Shown here: one piece after another, positions 36,951 to 49,547 of the stretch
How the letters are laid out: every line of letters begins with the position of its first letter
Numbering within the stretch: position 1 is the stretch's first letter
The notes under the pieces: model-generated
The model's database searches: none
Told to the model about the DNA's origin: nothing
The model's input: only the letters and a program-made list of their open reading frames with translations
Translations under genes and position numbers: made by a program
Assembly (NCBI GenBank): GCA_030674185.1
Contig: CM060307.1
Location: forward strand, 45,232,681 to 45,296,680
DNA: 64,000 nt
Reading direction: 5' to 3'
Source: Monoplex corrugatus
Lineage: Eukaryota > Mollusca > Gastropoda > Littorinimorpha > Ranellidae

Positions 36951-37707
36951 TGCAAAGTTGTGTATTGAACAGTTGTTTTTGTGTACATATGGCTTGATGA
37001 GTAGAGTTTTGTGAATGCTTGAAATGTACAATCATTTTAATTTCTTCATTTCACGATAGTTTAGTTGAAGTGTAGCATTTTTTTTTTTATGCTTGAATTA
37101 TACAATCGTTTTAATCTCTTCATTTCACAGTAGTTTGGTTGAAGTGTAGCATTATTTAAAAAAAAAAAAGCTTAAGTACATGTCAATGCTGTTCATTCTG
37201 TTCCCTTTAGTTGGGAGGAAACTCCCCGCCGCGCGGAGGAATGTGTTATCTTGACCCAGCCCGCCTGCCTGGCCTACAGCACACTGGCCGGTTGTAAGAT
37301 TATCGCGTGCCAATACCACATAAGACTGCTGCCACGCTATTTCGCGAATCACACACACCACTGTTGGCGGTGTGCTGATAGCTGACCAGTGCGAAGTTAA
37401 CTGAAACATGGTTGTTGTTTATACGTGTACACGCGCATTTCTACAAGAAGCTGATGTCCCAGCTTTTGTCGTCAGTTGGTAGATTTTAAAACAAGCTTTC
37501 CATGCATACCAAACACGCCTGGTGGAGAGACAGAACGTTCATGTTTCTGTTTGAGAAACTGAAGCAGATGATTAATGCTAGCGATCAACCGTTACACCAC
37601 TACAACAAACTTATCCGTTTTTCAACCGGCGCTAGATCATGCAGTTTAGTTTTCTCAGGGTAACAAGTGCCATCCCGACAAAGAGCAAAGTGTCTACTGC
37701 TACAATG
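36951..37707. other. Intron, GC-rich patch at 37200-37400
   Basis: No element was recognised. A short tandem duplication of TTTTAATTTCTTCATTTCAC sequence lies near 37034-37145. Confidence 0.45.
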
Positions 37708-37711
37708 TTAA

Positions 37712-38694
37712 CCCTTAGACTGCCATCGGACGGAAATTTCCGTTCTGCACCTATGGTCTAAAAACTGCCATAGAACGGCTATCTCCGTTCGCGTCAGTAG
37801 TGGAATTTTCCTATCTCCACAGTAAGACCAGAGGTTCCCAATTCACTCCAATCACAGCGTTTAGTGTGTCTGCAATGAATATGTATAAGTAGAAGGATCC
37901 AATGAGATTTCAAGGAGTCAGTCTGGGCTCTTTCCCAAACCACCCCCTGCAACTTTCGAACCCACTGATCAACATGGCGGATGACGAAACTCAACCTGGC
38001 CGAAGTGGCGTGAAATGAAAGCGAACAGCAAAAGATTACAGTGATTTTGTTACCACTGATGATGAGAAAGTTCTACAATTGATAGAGGACGACGAATTCA
38101 GTGGTTATGACGAAACTGCTACGTCAAATGAGGAGGAAAATGTCGAAACAGCAGTCCAGTGGAGCGGAGGGGGCGTGTTGACATCGCAGTTACGAGAATA
38201 GACCAGCAAGAGGAGAGAGAACCGAGTTTGGAGGCTGTAACTGACCCAGATTTTGAAGAGGGTGAAGGCCAGGCAAGGAACAATGGCTCAGAGAGGGGGA
38301 GGGGAGGGAGTGAAACTGGACACCTAGTACAAGCGTCGTCTGCTACACAGCTAACACCGGAACTGACACGGTGGAGCAGCCTGCTCGTGGTCAAGCGAGC
38401 TTGCGTCAGTCACAGACGGTCAGGCGTTGGCAGAAGCGTAGGTAAGACCCATTGTTATTGTCTGGTGTCAGTGTGTTGATAAACGGAGTGTTATCACGGA
38501 GCAGTGACTGCAAAAGAGAAGACTTTGCTGAATGATGTGTGGGCGTGGCACTGACTGACTGAGTGTGTTTGTATCATCACTGTACTTGTGTGTGTGTGTG
38601 TGTGTGTTTGTGTTTGTAGCTGTGTGTGTCTGTATGTGTGTGTAGCTGTGTGTGTGCGTGTATCTGTGTGTGAGTTGTGTGTATATGGTTGCAT

Positions 38695-38748
<54 letters not shown>

Positions 38749-38801
38749 TGAAACAAGACTGAGTGAGAACTAGTGTTGCAATGGTGCATGTCTCAGTGTA
38801 G

Positions 38802-38894
<93 letters not shown>

Positions 38895-39878
38895 GTTTCC
38901 ATGCACAAGGATGTGAACAGGATTTTTTTATATTCACAGGTGGTACCAGAGGCCATGGGACCAGAGGCAGGGGACAGGGAGCTACTCAGCAGAGAGGGAG
39001 AGGAGACCCTTGTGCCACCCAACAACACCCAGCCAGATATTCCACAGTTCACAGGGGAACCTGGCCTGAAGATTCAGCCTGATGGGGACAGGCCTGTGGA
39101 CTACTACCGGCTCTTCCTCAATGAGATACTAGACAAACTTCCCTGCCACCCTGGAGAAGACTGTCAGAAAGCTTTCCTCTGGCAGGAGGTGCAAGGTGTA
39201 CAGCAAGAGGGGCATCAGGAAAGAAACCAACTTTGTGTGTGGACAGTGTCCTTCAAACCCATCTCTTTGTGTGCAACCTTGCTTCGTGGCGTACCACACC
39301 AAGAAAAACTACTAGTTGCTGACTGATACCCTGTACATAGATCTATGTAGACACAGTATGTGTATGTATTTTTCATCTCTGTGTGTGTGTTGTGTGATGT
39401 ACTATTGCAAAATTTGTATAAAAAAAAAAAGGAAGGAAAAAAAAACAGTGACACGGAAAATTCTTTCGAGTCCCAAAGTAAGCGTGTGTAGATATGGTGA
39501 TTGTGAAAACTCTTCTTGGACAGAAGGTAAGGAAATACATTTTTCATTATAATTCTTTTGCTTTCTGATAATAATTCAGTTTTATTATTCACTGTTTTTC
39601 ACTTTGTTTTATGTTTATATGACATCATCGTCTAGAATAGTGTAAAAAAAATAAATCTTGTTTCATTGGACATAAACTTTCATCTGTCCTGTTGAATGGA
39701 TGTGTAATTATGATCAGTGTATAGAGGATTCACTTACCTTTCAGAAAAGTATTAGTTTTATGGACTTTTATTGAGTAGTTTTTTTGTCAGAATTTTTTTT
39801 TAATTATTACCCTCCGCGATGTAATATGGCTTGGCAAACGGTGGCGCAGAGCTAAAAAAACGAGTGGCAGTGTAAGGG
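37712..39878 (+). mobile_element. TTAA-flanked piggyBac-like element 6: N-terminus next to Cys-rich C-terminus
   Basis: TTAA at 37708-37711 and 39879-39882, with ends CCCTTAGACTGCC and, inverted, CCCTTACACTGCC. A palindrome ACGGAAATTTCCGT lies at 37730-37743. Coding pieces: MADDETQPGRSGVK at 37974, acidic TTDDEKVLQLIEDDEFSGYD, then (38941 on) IPQFTGEPGLKIQPDGDRPV and DYYRLFLNEIL, the start of the piggyBac DDE domain. A change of frame near 39190 leads straight to RGIRKETNFVCGQCPSNPSL and CFVAYHTKKNY, the C-terminal Cys-rich finger. The catalytic Asp residues between them are deleted. (TG)n at 38700-38893. Confidence 0.85.
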
Positions 39879-39882
39879 TTAA

Positions 39883-40361
39883 GACAGACAACCAGCCTCA
39901 CCTTCGTCTTCTGTAAAAAAGCGCCTTCTCTTGGCTTGCCCGAAAGTCGTTAGTCCAACCGCGAACAGCATCACCAAACACCATTTTTTTCACACACTTC
40001 AGCGTTATCATACACATGTTACTGTTTCTCACATATCACAGAAACCATTCGTGAGGCTAGGCAGAAAATCACATGAACATAACCCCGGATATTTCCCCTA
40101 CACGTCTGTCGAAACCTTGAGTGTATCAAAACTATTTTTCCGTGCTTTAATACAAACCGAACATCACAAAAAATGAAGCGTGCCCAGCCCACGCAAGTAA
40201 CAACAAAGAAGGCGGAATTCTTGCTCACGGTGGCGGCAGTGCCTGGAATGCAGGGTCAGAGCGGGGTCAGTGCCAGAGTGGCCCAGCGCCGGCATCCAAC
40301 TAAAGGGAACGATTTCAGCGAAACTGAGCCGCCGTGATGTATGACTATCATTTACGTGCAG
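39883..40361. other. Intron sequence before e11, nothing recognised
   Basis: Slightly GC-rich near 40200-40330. No coding or repeat match. Confidence 0.45.
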
Positions 40362-40550
40362 GAGGTGAAATGAAGAAGGAAGGTATGGTGATCACGGAGG
40401 CACCTCATGCGATACAGTGTTTTGAGATTTTACATCTTAACCTCGACGGCTTCAGAGAGAGGCCAGAAGAAAAGATCCGGAAGTGTCTGAAAACAGTGGT
40501 GGATAAATGTAGAAGGTGCAGATCTGTGGCCTTTCCAGCTCTTGGAACAG
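40362..40550 (+). CDS. PARP14-like exon e11: macro domain 3 core
   Basis: Acceptor TTTACGTGCAG, donor GGAACAG|GTGGGT. It reads GEMKKEGMVITEAPHAIQCF through CRSVAFPALGTG. It shows the expected G-x-V-x-T strand, the C-x-x-I-L-H strand and an intact FPALGTG phosphate-binding loop, so macro 3 is the best candidate for real ADP-ribose binding or hydrolysis. It ends in phase 1, exactly before the 11.66-kb intron. Confidence 0.85.
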
Positions 40551-40639
40551 GTGGGTATTCTTACATCTGCTTTGGAGTTTGTTTTGTTCCAGCCAATGTT
40601 TTCTACCATGGATGTCTATACGTTGTTCTGGTTGTTTGG

Positions 40640-42709
40640 CTTACATTGTACATATGTTATGTTGGTGCAATGTCTTTACTGTGTTACCCCGCTAACATTG
40701 TACAGATGTTATGTTGGTGCTTTGTCTTTACTGTGATACCCTGCTAACATTGTGCAGATGTTATGTTGGTGCTTTGTCTTCTCTGTGTTACCTCGTTAAC
40801 ATTGTACAGATGTTGGTGCTTTGTCTTCACTGTGTTACCCCGCTAACATTGTACAGATGTTATGTTGGTGCTTTGTCTTTACTGTGTTACCCCGCTAACA
40901 TTGTACAGATGTTATGTTGGTGCTTTGTCTTCACTGTGTTACCCTGCTAACATTGTACAGATGTTATGTTGGTGCTTTGTCTTCTCTGTGTTACCTGGTT
41001 AACATTGTACAGATGTTGGTGCTTTGTCTTCACTGTGTTACCCTGCTAACATTGTACAGATGTTGGTGCTTTCTCTTCACTGTGTTACCCCGCTAACATT
41101 GTACAGATGTTGGTGCTGTGTCTTCACTGTGTTACCCCGCTAACATTGTACAGATGTTATGTTGGTGCTTTGTTTTCACTGTGTTACCCCGCTAACATTG
41201 TACAGATATTATGTTGGTGCTTTGTCTTCACTTTGTTACCCCGCTAACATTGTGCAGATATTATGTTGGTGCTTTGTCTTCACTGTGTTACCCCGCTAAC
41301 ATTGTACAGATGTTGGTGCTTTCTCTTCACTGTGTTACCCCGCTAACATTGTACAGATGTTACGTTGGTGCTTTCTCTTCAGTGTGTTACCCCGCTAACA
41401 TCATACAGATGTTGGTGCTTTGTCTTCACTGTGTTACCCCGCTAACATTGTACAGATGTTATGTTGGTGCTTTGTCTTCACTGTGTTACCCCGCTAACAT
41501 TGTACAGATGTTATGTTGGTGCTTTGTCTTCACTGGGTTACCCTGCTAACATTTTACAGATGTTGGTGCTTTGTCTTCACTGTGTTACCCTGCTAACATT
41601 GTACAGATGTTATGTTTGTGGCTTGTCTTCACTGTGTTACCCCACTAACATTGTACAGATGTTATGTTGGTGCTTTGTCTTCTCTGAGTTACCCTGCTAA
41701 CATTGTACAGATGTTATGTTGGTGCTTTGTCTTCTCTGTGTTACCTGGTTAACATTGTACAGATGTTGGTGCTGTGTCTTCACTGTGTTACTCCGCTAAC
41801 ATTGTACAGATGTTGGTGCTGTGTCTTCACTGTGTTACCCCGCTAACATTGTACAGATGTTGGTGCTGTGTCTTCACTATGTTACTCCGCTAACATTGTA
41901 CAGATGTTATGTTGGTGCTTTGTCTTCACTGTGTTACCCCGCTAACATTTTACAGATGTTGGTGCTGTGTCTTCACTGTGTTACCCCGCTAACATTGTAC
42001 AGATGTTATGTTGGTGCTTTGTCTTCACTGTGTTACCCCGCTAACATTGTACAGATGTTATGTTGGTGCTTTGTCTTCACTGGGTTACCCTGCTAACATT
42101 GTACAGATGTTATGTTGGTGCTTTGTCTTCTCTGAGTTACCCTGCTAACATTGTACAGATGTTATGTTGGTGCTTTGTCTTCTCTGAGTTACCCCGCTAA
42201 CATTGTACAGATGTTGGTGCTGTCTTCACTGTGTTACCCCGCTAACATTGTACAGATGTTATGTTGGTGCTTTGTCTTCTCTGAGTTACCCCGCTAACAT
42301 TGTACAGATGTTGGTGCTGTCTTCACTGTGTTACCCCGCTAACATTGTACAGATGTTATGTTGGTGCTTTGTCTTCACTGTGTTACCCCGCTAACATTGT
42401 ACAGATGTTATGTTGGTGCTTTGTCTTCACTGGGTTATCCCCTAACATTGTACAGATGTTATGTTGTTGCTTTGTCTTCTCTCGGTTACCCCGCTAACAT
42501 TGTACAGATGTTGGTGCTGTGTCTTCACTGTGTTACCCCGCTAACATTGTACAGATGTTATGTTGTTGCTTTGTCTTCTCTGAGTTACCCCGCCAACATT
42601 GTACAGATGTTGGTGCTTTGTTTTCACTGTTACCCCGCTAATATTGTACAGATGTTATGTTGATGCTTTGTCTTCACTGTGTTACCCTGCTAACATTGTA
42701 CAGATGTTA
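40640..42709. repeat. 52/47-bp minisatellite, left part
   Basis: About 40 copies built on ACATTGTACAGATGTTATGT, TGGTGCTTTGTCTTCACTGT, GTTACCCCGCTA (52 bp). A 47-bp variant lacks five bases (ATGTT). The array starts about 90 bp after the e11 donor and resumes at 48281 beyond the nested transposons. Confidence 0.96.
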
Positions 42710-43807
42710 CAAGGGTACTTTCCAGTAGAATGATACCAACAAAGTTATACGTCAAAGACTCACCGGCAAAAAAAAAAGATTCATTTCATCTGTTCGAAGT
42801 ATTCACCTCCTGCTGCCACACACTTCTGCATTTGCTCAATCCACTGTAGAAATGCCGCTCTGTAGCTTCTTTGGGTATATGTGACAGACACTGGAAAACT
42901 GCCGTTCCCAAGGCTGCTCGGCTCTTGAAACTTCTTCCTGCCAGTGATTTCTTCAGATGTGGAAACAGGTAAAAGTCACAGGGTGCAAGGTCTGGGGAGT
43001 AAGCAGGGTGTGGCAAAGTATTGATGTCGGTTGCTAGGTATTCTCGTACGAGCCTTGACTTGTGAGCAGGTGCGTTATCATGAAGAATCTTGATTCCTGT
43101 CATGCCTACGGTTGGTCGGGAAGTTGCATAAAACTACTTGATGTCAGACAGTACTGAGTCTCTGTAGAACTTTCCGGTGATGGTCTCTCCTTGTTTGCAT
43201 GGTTTCTGTAGCACGATCCCCTTTGTGTTGAAAAAGATGGTGTATAATACTTTCTTTTGCAAACGTTGATGACGAGCTATTTGAGGAGGAATCCCACCTT
43301 TAGGAATCCAGGCCTTGTTCTGTGACTTTCTCCAAGGTTCATACATGTACACCCAGGTTTTGTCACCTGTCACAATTTCATCCAGCCACTTAGGGTCGCA
43401 GTTCTTGTAAATTTTCAGCATATCTTGGCAGAAACATAACCTACCCCCCTTATTTTCTGGCGTCAAAATATGAGGGATCCATCTTGATGACACCTTCCTG
43501 TAGCCAAGCTGATTTCTTAGGATCCTCGATGCAGTCGACGAATGAATGTCGAGACAATCAGCGATCTCTTCAAGGCTAACTCTTGAATCAGCATCAACCA
43601 TTGCCTTCACACTAGCCACAAACTTTTCATCACACTTTTTGCTTTTTCGCATTTTCCCCCTGTTGTCTTCAGTGCTGGCCTGGCCACTTGCAAAATTTAT
43701 CCATCTGAACACAGTTGCTTTCGAAGGAGCAGAAGGTTGCCCCAAAGCTCTCTTGTCCGCAAGTGTTTTGGATGCACTCTTTCCAAGGGCGACACGTACC
43801 TTGATGT

Positions 43808-46800
43808 CATCATCATCATCATCAGGTGCCCTGCCGCATGGCGTTGGCGACCATGGACTTCCAGCCATCTCTATCTCTCGTTGCACCCAGCATCTCCCCC
43901 ACCCTCTTCATCCCCAGCCACTCTGCAATTCCGTCCAGCATTCTCTCCCTGGGTCTACCCGGTGCTCTCTTTCCCTCCAGCTTTCCCGTTGTGACCAGGT
44001 GCTCCAAATCCCCCTTCCTCATAAAATGGCCTATAAATGTTGCTTGTCTTTTCCTAATCTTCCTTATCAGTGATCGACTTGTGTCTGCCTACATCAAGAC
44101 TGTCTCGTTTGTTTTCTTTGCTGTCCATGGTACTCTCAACATTCTTCTGAGAAACCACATCTCGGCTGCCTCAATCCTGCTCTGGCTTTGCTTGCTGACT
44201 GTCCACGTCTCGCATCCGTACAACAGTATTGGTTCTATATAACACTCAAGGACTCTCTTTCTGATGTTAATTGATAGGCATTTGTTGGTAAGAATGCTTG
44301 TCATCTTCTTGAATGCTGTTTTGGGTTGGCCGATTCTGCCAGCTATTTCCGATGTGCATCTGCCATCTGATGAAATGACCGTTCCCAGGTATTTGAACTT
44401 ATTAACCTGTGTCAAGGTTGTGCCATTTGCTGTTATTTTGCAGGAGGGGATTTCATGTTTTTTACTGATCACCATGACTTCAGTCTTCTTGCTGTTTAGT
44501 TCCAACCCCATACCTTTGCTTTCTGTTTCTAGTATATTCACAAGGTTTTGTAGGTCCCTTTCATTTTCTGCAATTAGCATGGTGTCATCTGCGTACCGAA
44601 TGTTGTTTATCATTTTCCCTCCAACCTTTAATCCAGGGTCTTCTTCTAGGTTTCTCATGATGTTTTCGCTATATAGTGAAAACAGATCTGGTGACAAAAC
44701 ACAACCCTGTCTGACTCCTCTTTGATGTTTTGAAAGGAGCTTATATTGTTTTCTATTCTCATTGCAGCTGTTTGTTCCCAGTACATATTCCTGATTATTC
44801 GTAGATCTTTTCCATCGACATTGAGTCTCTCCAGTTGGTTGATCAATTCTTCATGTCGTACCCGATCGAAGGCCTTGGTATAGTCAACAAAGCATAAATA
44901 CAAATCCTTATTCATCTCAATTAACCTCTCTATGATAGTTCTTAGGATGTATATGGCATTAATAGTTCCTTTCCCTTCCACAAATCCACACTGTTCTTCT
45001 GCTATTTCTCTTTTGATTCTATTCCTTGTCCTCATCATGATTATTCTTAACAGGATTTTTGTTACATGACTCATCAAACTGATTGTGCGATGGAGTTCGC
45101 ATTCTATAGCCCCTGTCTTCTTTGGAAGTGCAATGAAAATTGATTTTGACATATCTTTGCGGATTTTTCCAGTGTCATAAATTTCATTTAGGAGGACTGT
45201 TATTTTTTCTATGCCAAATTCCTCCAGGGCTTCAATCATCTCTGTAGTAATGTTGTCTGGTCCTGGGGCTTTTCCTGGTTTCATCTTTTTCAGTGCTGCT
45301 CTGACTTCATCTTTCATTATGGGTGGTCCTTCAAAGTTCTTTTTTATGATGTGTTCTTCGTTTCTGTCATCCTCAAAAAGGTCTTTAATGTACTCTCCCC
45401 ATCTGTCTAATACCTTGTCTTTTTCCATGATAAGCGTGCCATCTTTTGATTTTAAGCAACCAGTTGATGTGCATGTATTTTTCCTGTGAACAATTTCTTC
45501 AACTCGTCTGTACATACCCTGAGGATCCATTTTGTGTCGGTCTTCTATCTCTTTGCATTTTGTGTTCAGCCAAGCTTCCTTAGCTTCATTGCACCTATAC
45601 CTGATTTCTTTGTTTATCTTCCTGTATATCTCCTCGTTTCTCTTTGCCTTCCTCCTTTTCTCCATCAGGCCCAAAATTTCATTAGTCATCCAGCTCTTTT
45701 TTGCTTTTCTATTTGCCTTAGGGATTTCCTCACAAGCTTCATTTATAGAACTTCTCAACTTTGTCCATTGTTCCTCACTGTCACCAATGTCTTCCAGAGC
45801 ACTGAATTTGTTTTGAACATGTACATTAAAGTTTTGACGTGTCATTTCATCTGTCTTCAAGAGTCCAAGGTTTAGTTTGATGTTGCTTTTGGTCTGTTTC
45901 CTTTTCCTCAATTTCAGCCTAAACCTTCCCACTACCAGATTGTGGTCACTGTTGCAGTCTGCGCCTGGTAGTGTTTTTGCTGACAGTAAAGAATTTCTAA
46001 ATCTTTTGTTAATCAGGATGTAGTCAATTTGATTTTTGGTATTATCTCCTGGACTCATCCAAGTCCATTTTCTTCTGTTAGGCTGCTCAAACCAGGTGTT
46101 TTCTACTATGAACTCATTCATCTGTGCCCATTCTACAAGCTCTCCCCCTCTTTCGTTTTGTGTACCAAGGCCATGAGGTCCAACTATATCCTCCACCCTA
46201 TCCTGTCCCACTTTAGCATTAAAATCTCCCATTATGACTGTAACTTCCTGTGATTTACATTGGACCTTGGCCATCTCTAAAACTTCGTAGAAGTTGTCGA
46301 TGTCTTCCTGAGTACTTGCGGATGTTGGTGCATACACCTGTATAATGTTGATATCAAAAGGTTTCCCTCTGAATTTGACCAGTAAAACTGTCGGACACTG
46401 CCCAGTATCCTTTAACTGCTTTTGATTTGTCTTTGTCCATTATGATGCCTACTCCTCTTTCATGTGAATTACCACCAGAGTATATCACTGTATATTCTCC
46501 TGATGTTATCATGCCTGCCCCCTTCCATCTCATTTCCCCTAGTCCTAAAATACTTATGTTAAGCCTTTCCATCTTGAAACTTTGTTTCTCAAACTGCCAG
46601 ATCTTGCTACTATCACCTCCATCGTATAAGCCTGATCAGGAAGTATCTCTCTGTCGAAACAACTGCAAAACTCGTTCTCTCCTTCATAATGTCTCGCATT
46701 GACTATTGCAATTCACTCCTGTCCGGTCTTCCTGCCTCCACCACTCACATCCTACAGCGCATTCAAAACAATGCTGCACGCCTTGTACTCAAAAAAAAAA

Positions 46801-48036
46801 AAAGCTGACCACATATCTCCTCTCCTGGCACAACTTCACTGGCTCCCTGTATCAAAGCGCATACAGTACAAACTAGACACCATGTGCTACAAAAGCCTCA
46901 ATAACGCAGCCCCCGATTACCTGTAAAGTCTACTTGAGATCTATGTTGCCTCACGTACCCTCTGCTCTGCCTCCGATCCTCTGACTTTTCGCTTTCCACA
47001 CACTAAGCTCAATACCTATGGTCCACGAGCCTTCTCTGTTTCTGGTCCGCTCTCCTGGAACAAACTTCCTCTCTCAGTCCGTCAGCAACCTAGTTTTGTC
47101 TCCTTCAAGTCCGCTCTCAAAACTCACCTTTTCTCCTCTGCATAAAATCCTGACCTCACTCAATCCCCTCTGCAGCCTGTCTCCACTCGGAGGGGAATCA
47201 CATTGTAATATATAATTGTATATAATATGCTCTCTATAATTTTCCATTGTTTTTATTCTTTCTCCCCATTTATAGCCGTGCGTGTGCGTGTGTGTGCGTG
47301 CGTGCGTGCGTGTGCGTGCGTGCGTGTGTGTGTGTTTCGGCGCTTAGATTTGATTTTATCAAGATTTTGCGCTATATAAATATTGTAATTATTATTATTA
47401 TCTCCATTTTGATGTTGTCCAATTTACCTTTCTGCAACATTGTTCTTATATTCCATGTTGCCACCTTGGTGTTGAATTTAATTTTGGTTTTGGTCGCAGT
47501 AGCTGGCTGACGATCTGGTGTCACCTGCGCCGCATGACAGTCCCTACCGGACGAAGGTGCTCCACAGGAGCACCTATTGACGTCGTTAACTTTATTCTTT
47601 ATTCTTCCTCTGTCCATGGATTTCCTGGGGAAAAGTATGATGGTGGTTTCCCCTTGCCTTCCATCGGTTTTTTCTTTTAGGGTTGACTCCCTTAGCCTTA
47701 CTCTCTCCCGAGATGTCCACAAGGCAGTGGAGCTATTTACCCATAGCTTGGGGATCTGGTTCGTGGGCACCAGGGCGTGTCCACACGCCGGTGGGCCTGC
47801 ATGCCTCATGTCTGGGGGCCAGACCTCCTCCGAGTCCTACGAGATTCAGCCTGAGTCCGTGAGGTGCTCAGTTACCGCCTGTCGCCACAAGGAGGCACAG
47901 CGTAGGGCTTGCTGATGGAGAGGCTATGTACTGACAGGAAGAGACTTACGCATTGCTCTTCTTTTCGCACAGCAGTGCTAGTCAGCGGTGCAGGCCGAAG
48001 CCGACACACTAGACGCATCACATCTGCCAATATGAC
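43808..48036 (-). mobile_element. RTE-clade (BovB-like) LINE copy C, near full length, inside mariner
   Basis: Minus strand, about 3.4 kb after removing the L2-like insert. A 5' UTR (48036-47820) precedes the endonuclease, which begins VATWNIRTMLQKGKLDNIKM, is interrupted at 47398/46573, and continues MERLNISILGLGEMRWKG, VIMGDFNAKVGQ and GADCNSDHNLVVGRF. The RT has RYADDTMLIAENE at about 44610-44572 and the C-terminal LRRMLRVPWTAKKTNETVLM. Frameshifts near 46345 and 44715 and a TAG near 44087 disable it. The 3' end is (ATG)n. Flanks ACCTTGATGT (43798-43807) and ACTTTGATGT (48037-48046) form a 10-bp target duplication with one mismatch. Confidence 0.9.
46573..47398 (+). mobile_element. L2-like LINE copy C, 5'-truncated, nested in the RTE endonuclease
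   Basis: It begins about ACTTTGTTTCTCAAACTGCC and follows copies A and B through LHWLPVSKRIQYKLDTMCYK to the (TG/CG)n 3' UTR and (ATT)n tail. The frame has an A-run expansion at 46790-46803 and a TAA at 46924. Outside it, the RTE sequence CCTTTCCAT|CTCCATTTTG is uninterrupted, with no clear target duplication. Confidence 0.88.
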
Positions 48037-48280
48037 ACTTTGATGTAGCTGCGATAATCCGCTGTTGAAAATGCCATTTTCTTTGCAATTTTTCAAATCA
48101 GTGTCTGACAGGGCATTGACATGCACTGTCAGAACGGTAAGACAGATCAAAGATGAATAAGGAAATTTGGCACAGAATTACATCATAGACTGACGTTTTC
48201 TGTGACTTATTTTTCCATTTTCTGTAAATGCGTTTTCAAGCTATACAGACATGGTTTCATTCTACTGGAAATTACCCTCG

Positions 48281-49345
48281 TATGTTGGTGCTTTGTCTTC
48301 ACTGTGTTACCCTGCTAACATTGTACAGATGTTATGTTGGTGCTTTGTCTTCACTGTGTTACCCTGCTAACATTGTACAGATGTTATGTTAGGTGCTTTG
48401 TCTTTACTAGTGATTCTGTGAGCTACATGTTGCAGATGATAGTTGGTGCTTTGTCTTCACTGTGTTACCCTGCTAACATGTACAGATGTTATGTTGGTGC
48501 TTGTCTTCACGTGTTACCTGTTAACATTGTACAGATGTTAATTGTTGGTGCTTTGATCTTCACTGTGTTACCCTGCTAAACATTGTACAGATGTTATGTT
48601 GGTGCTTTTGTCTTTCTGTGAATCTTTCAAGCTAACATTGTACAGAATTATTATGTTGGTGCTTTGTCTTCACTGTGTTACCCTGCTAACATTGTACAGA
48701 TGTTATGTTGGTGCTTTGTCTTACTGTGTTCTCTGCTAACATTGTGCAGATGTTATGTGGTGCTTTGTCTTCACTGTGTTACCCTGCTAACATTGTCAGA
48801 TGTTATGTTGGTGCTTTGTCTTTACTGTGTTACCCTGCTAACATTGTACAGATGTTTGGTGCTTTGTCTTTCACTGTGTATACCCCTAACATTGTGCAGA
48901 TGTTATGTTGGTGCTTTGTCTTTACTGTGTTACCCTACTAACATTGTGACAAGTATGTTGGTGCTTTGTCTTTCTCGGTTACCCGCTAACATTGTCAGAT
49001 GTTATGTTGGTGCTTTGTTTTCTCTGTGTTATCCCGCTAACATTGTGCAGATGTTATGTTGGTGCTTTGTCTTTCTTGTGATTATCCCTCTAACATTGTG
49101 CAGATGTTATGTTGGTGCTTTGTCTTCTCTCGGTTACCCCGCTAACATTGTACAGATGTTATGTTGGTGCTTTGTCTTCTCTCGGTTACCCCGCTAACAT
49201 TGTACAGATGTTATGTTGGTGCTTTGTCTTCTCTCGGTTACCCCGCTAACATTGTACAGATGTTGGTGCTGTGTCTTCATTGGGTTACGCCGCTAACATT
49301 GTACAGATGTTATGTTGGTGCTTTGTCTTCTCTGGGTTACACCAA
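48281..49345. repeat. 52/47-bp minisatellite, right part
   Basis: The array continues exactly at the mariner TA with TATGTTGGTGCTTTGTCTTC. Units from 48281 to about 49090 carry many 1-2 base indels (missing A, T or C), while those after 49100 are clean like the left part. About 20 copies. Confidence 0.93.
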
Positions 49346-49547
49346 CAGGTAGGAGTCATGACATCTTTTTGGGTGGTGTGCATGCTGAATATTTTCATGT
49401 TCACATGGGCCTCCAAACACTGATATTGCTTATGGGTTCTTTAACATATGTATGTTATGTTCTACCTGCAATATACATAGAGCTACCTTATGAACTTAGC
49501 AGGTATGCAGATGTGTTGACCTCAGAGATCAAAAGAATGTCCTTTCT

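Larger units (their letters stand above)
42710..48280 (-). mobile_element. mariner (Tc1/mariner superfamily) element, interrupted by RTE copy C
   Basis: Terminal inverted repeats of 28 bp match at 25 positions (42710-42737 and 48253-48280, starting C(A/G)AGGGTA). They are flanked by the TA duplication at 42708-42709 and 48281-48282 within a minisatellite unit. Without the inserted RTE it is about 1.33 kb, the normal mariner size. The transposase reads from an ATG at 48077 (MAFSTADYRSYIKV), is broken by the RTE, and resumes near 43797 with VRVALGKSASKTLADKRALG. The D residues lie in VTGDKTW (43362-43364), ILHDNAPAH (43077-43079) and SPDLAPCDFYLF (42975-42977). One in-frame TAG at 43134-43136 precedes the second D. 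The stop is at 42786. Confidence 0.92.

Noticed and set aside
40542..49352. Open frames reading MLVLCLHCVTPLTLYRCYVG repeats
   Set aside because: They come from the 52/47-bp minisatellite and are not a membrane-protein repeat family.
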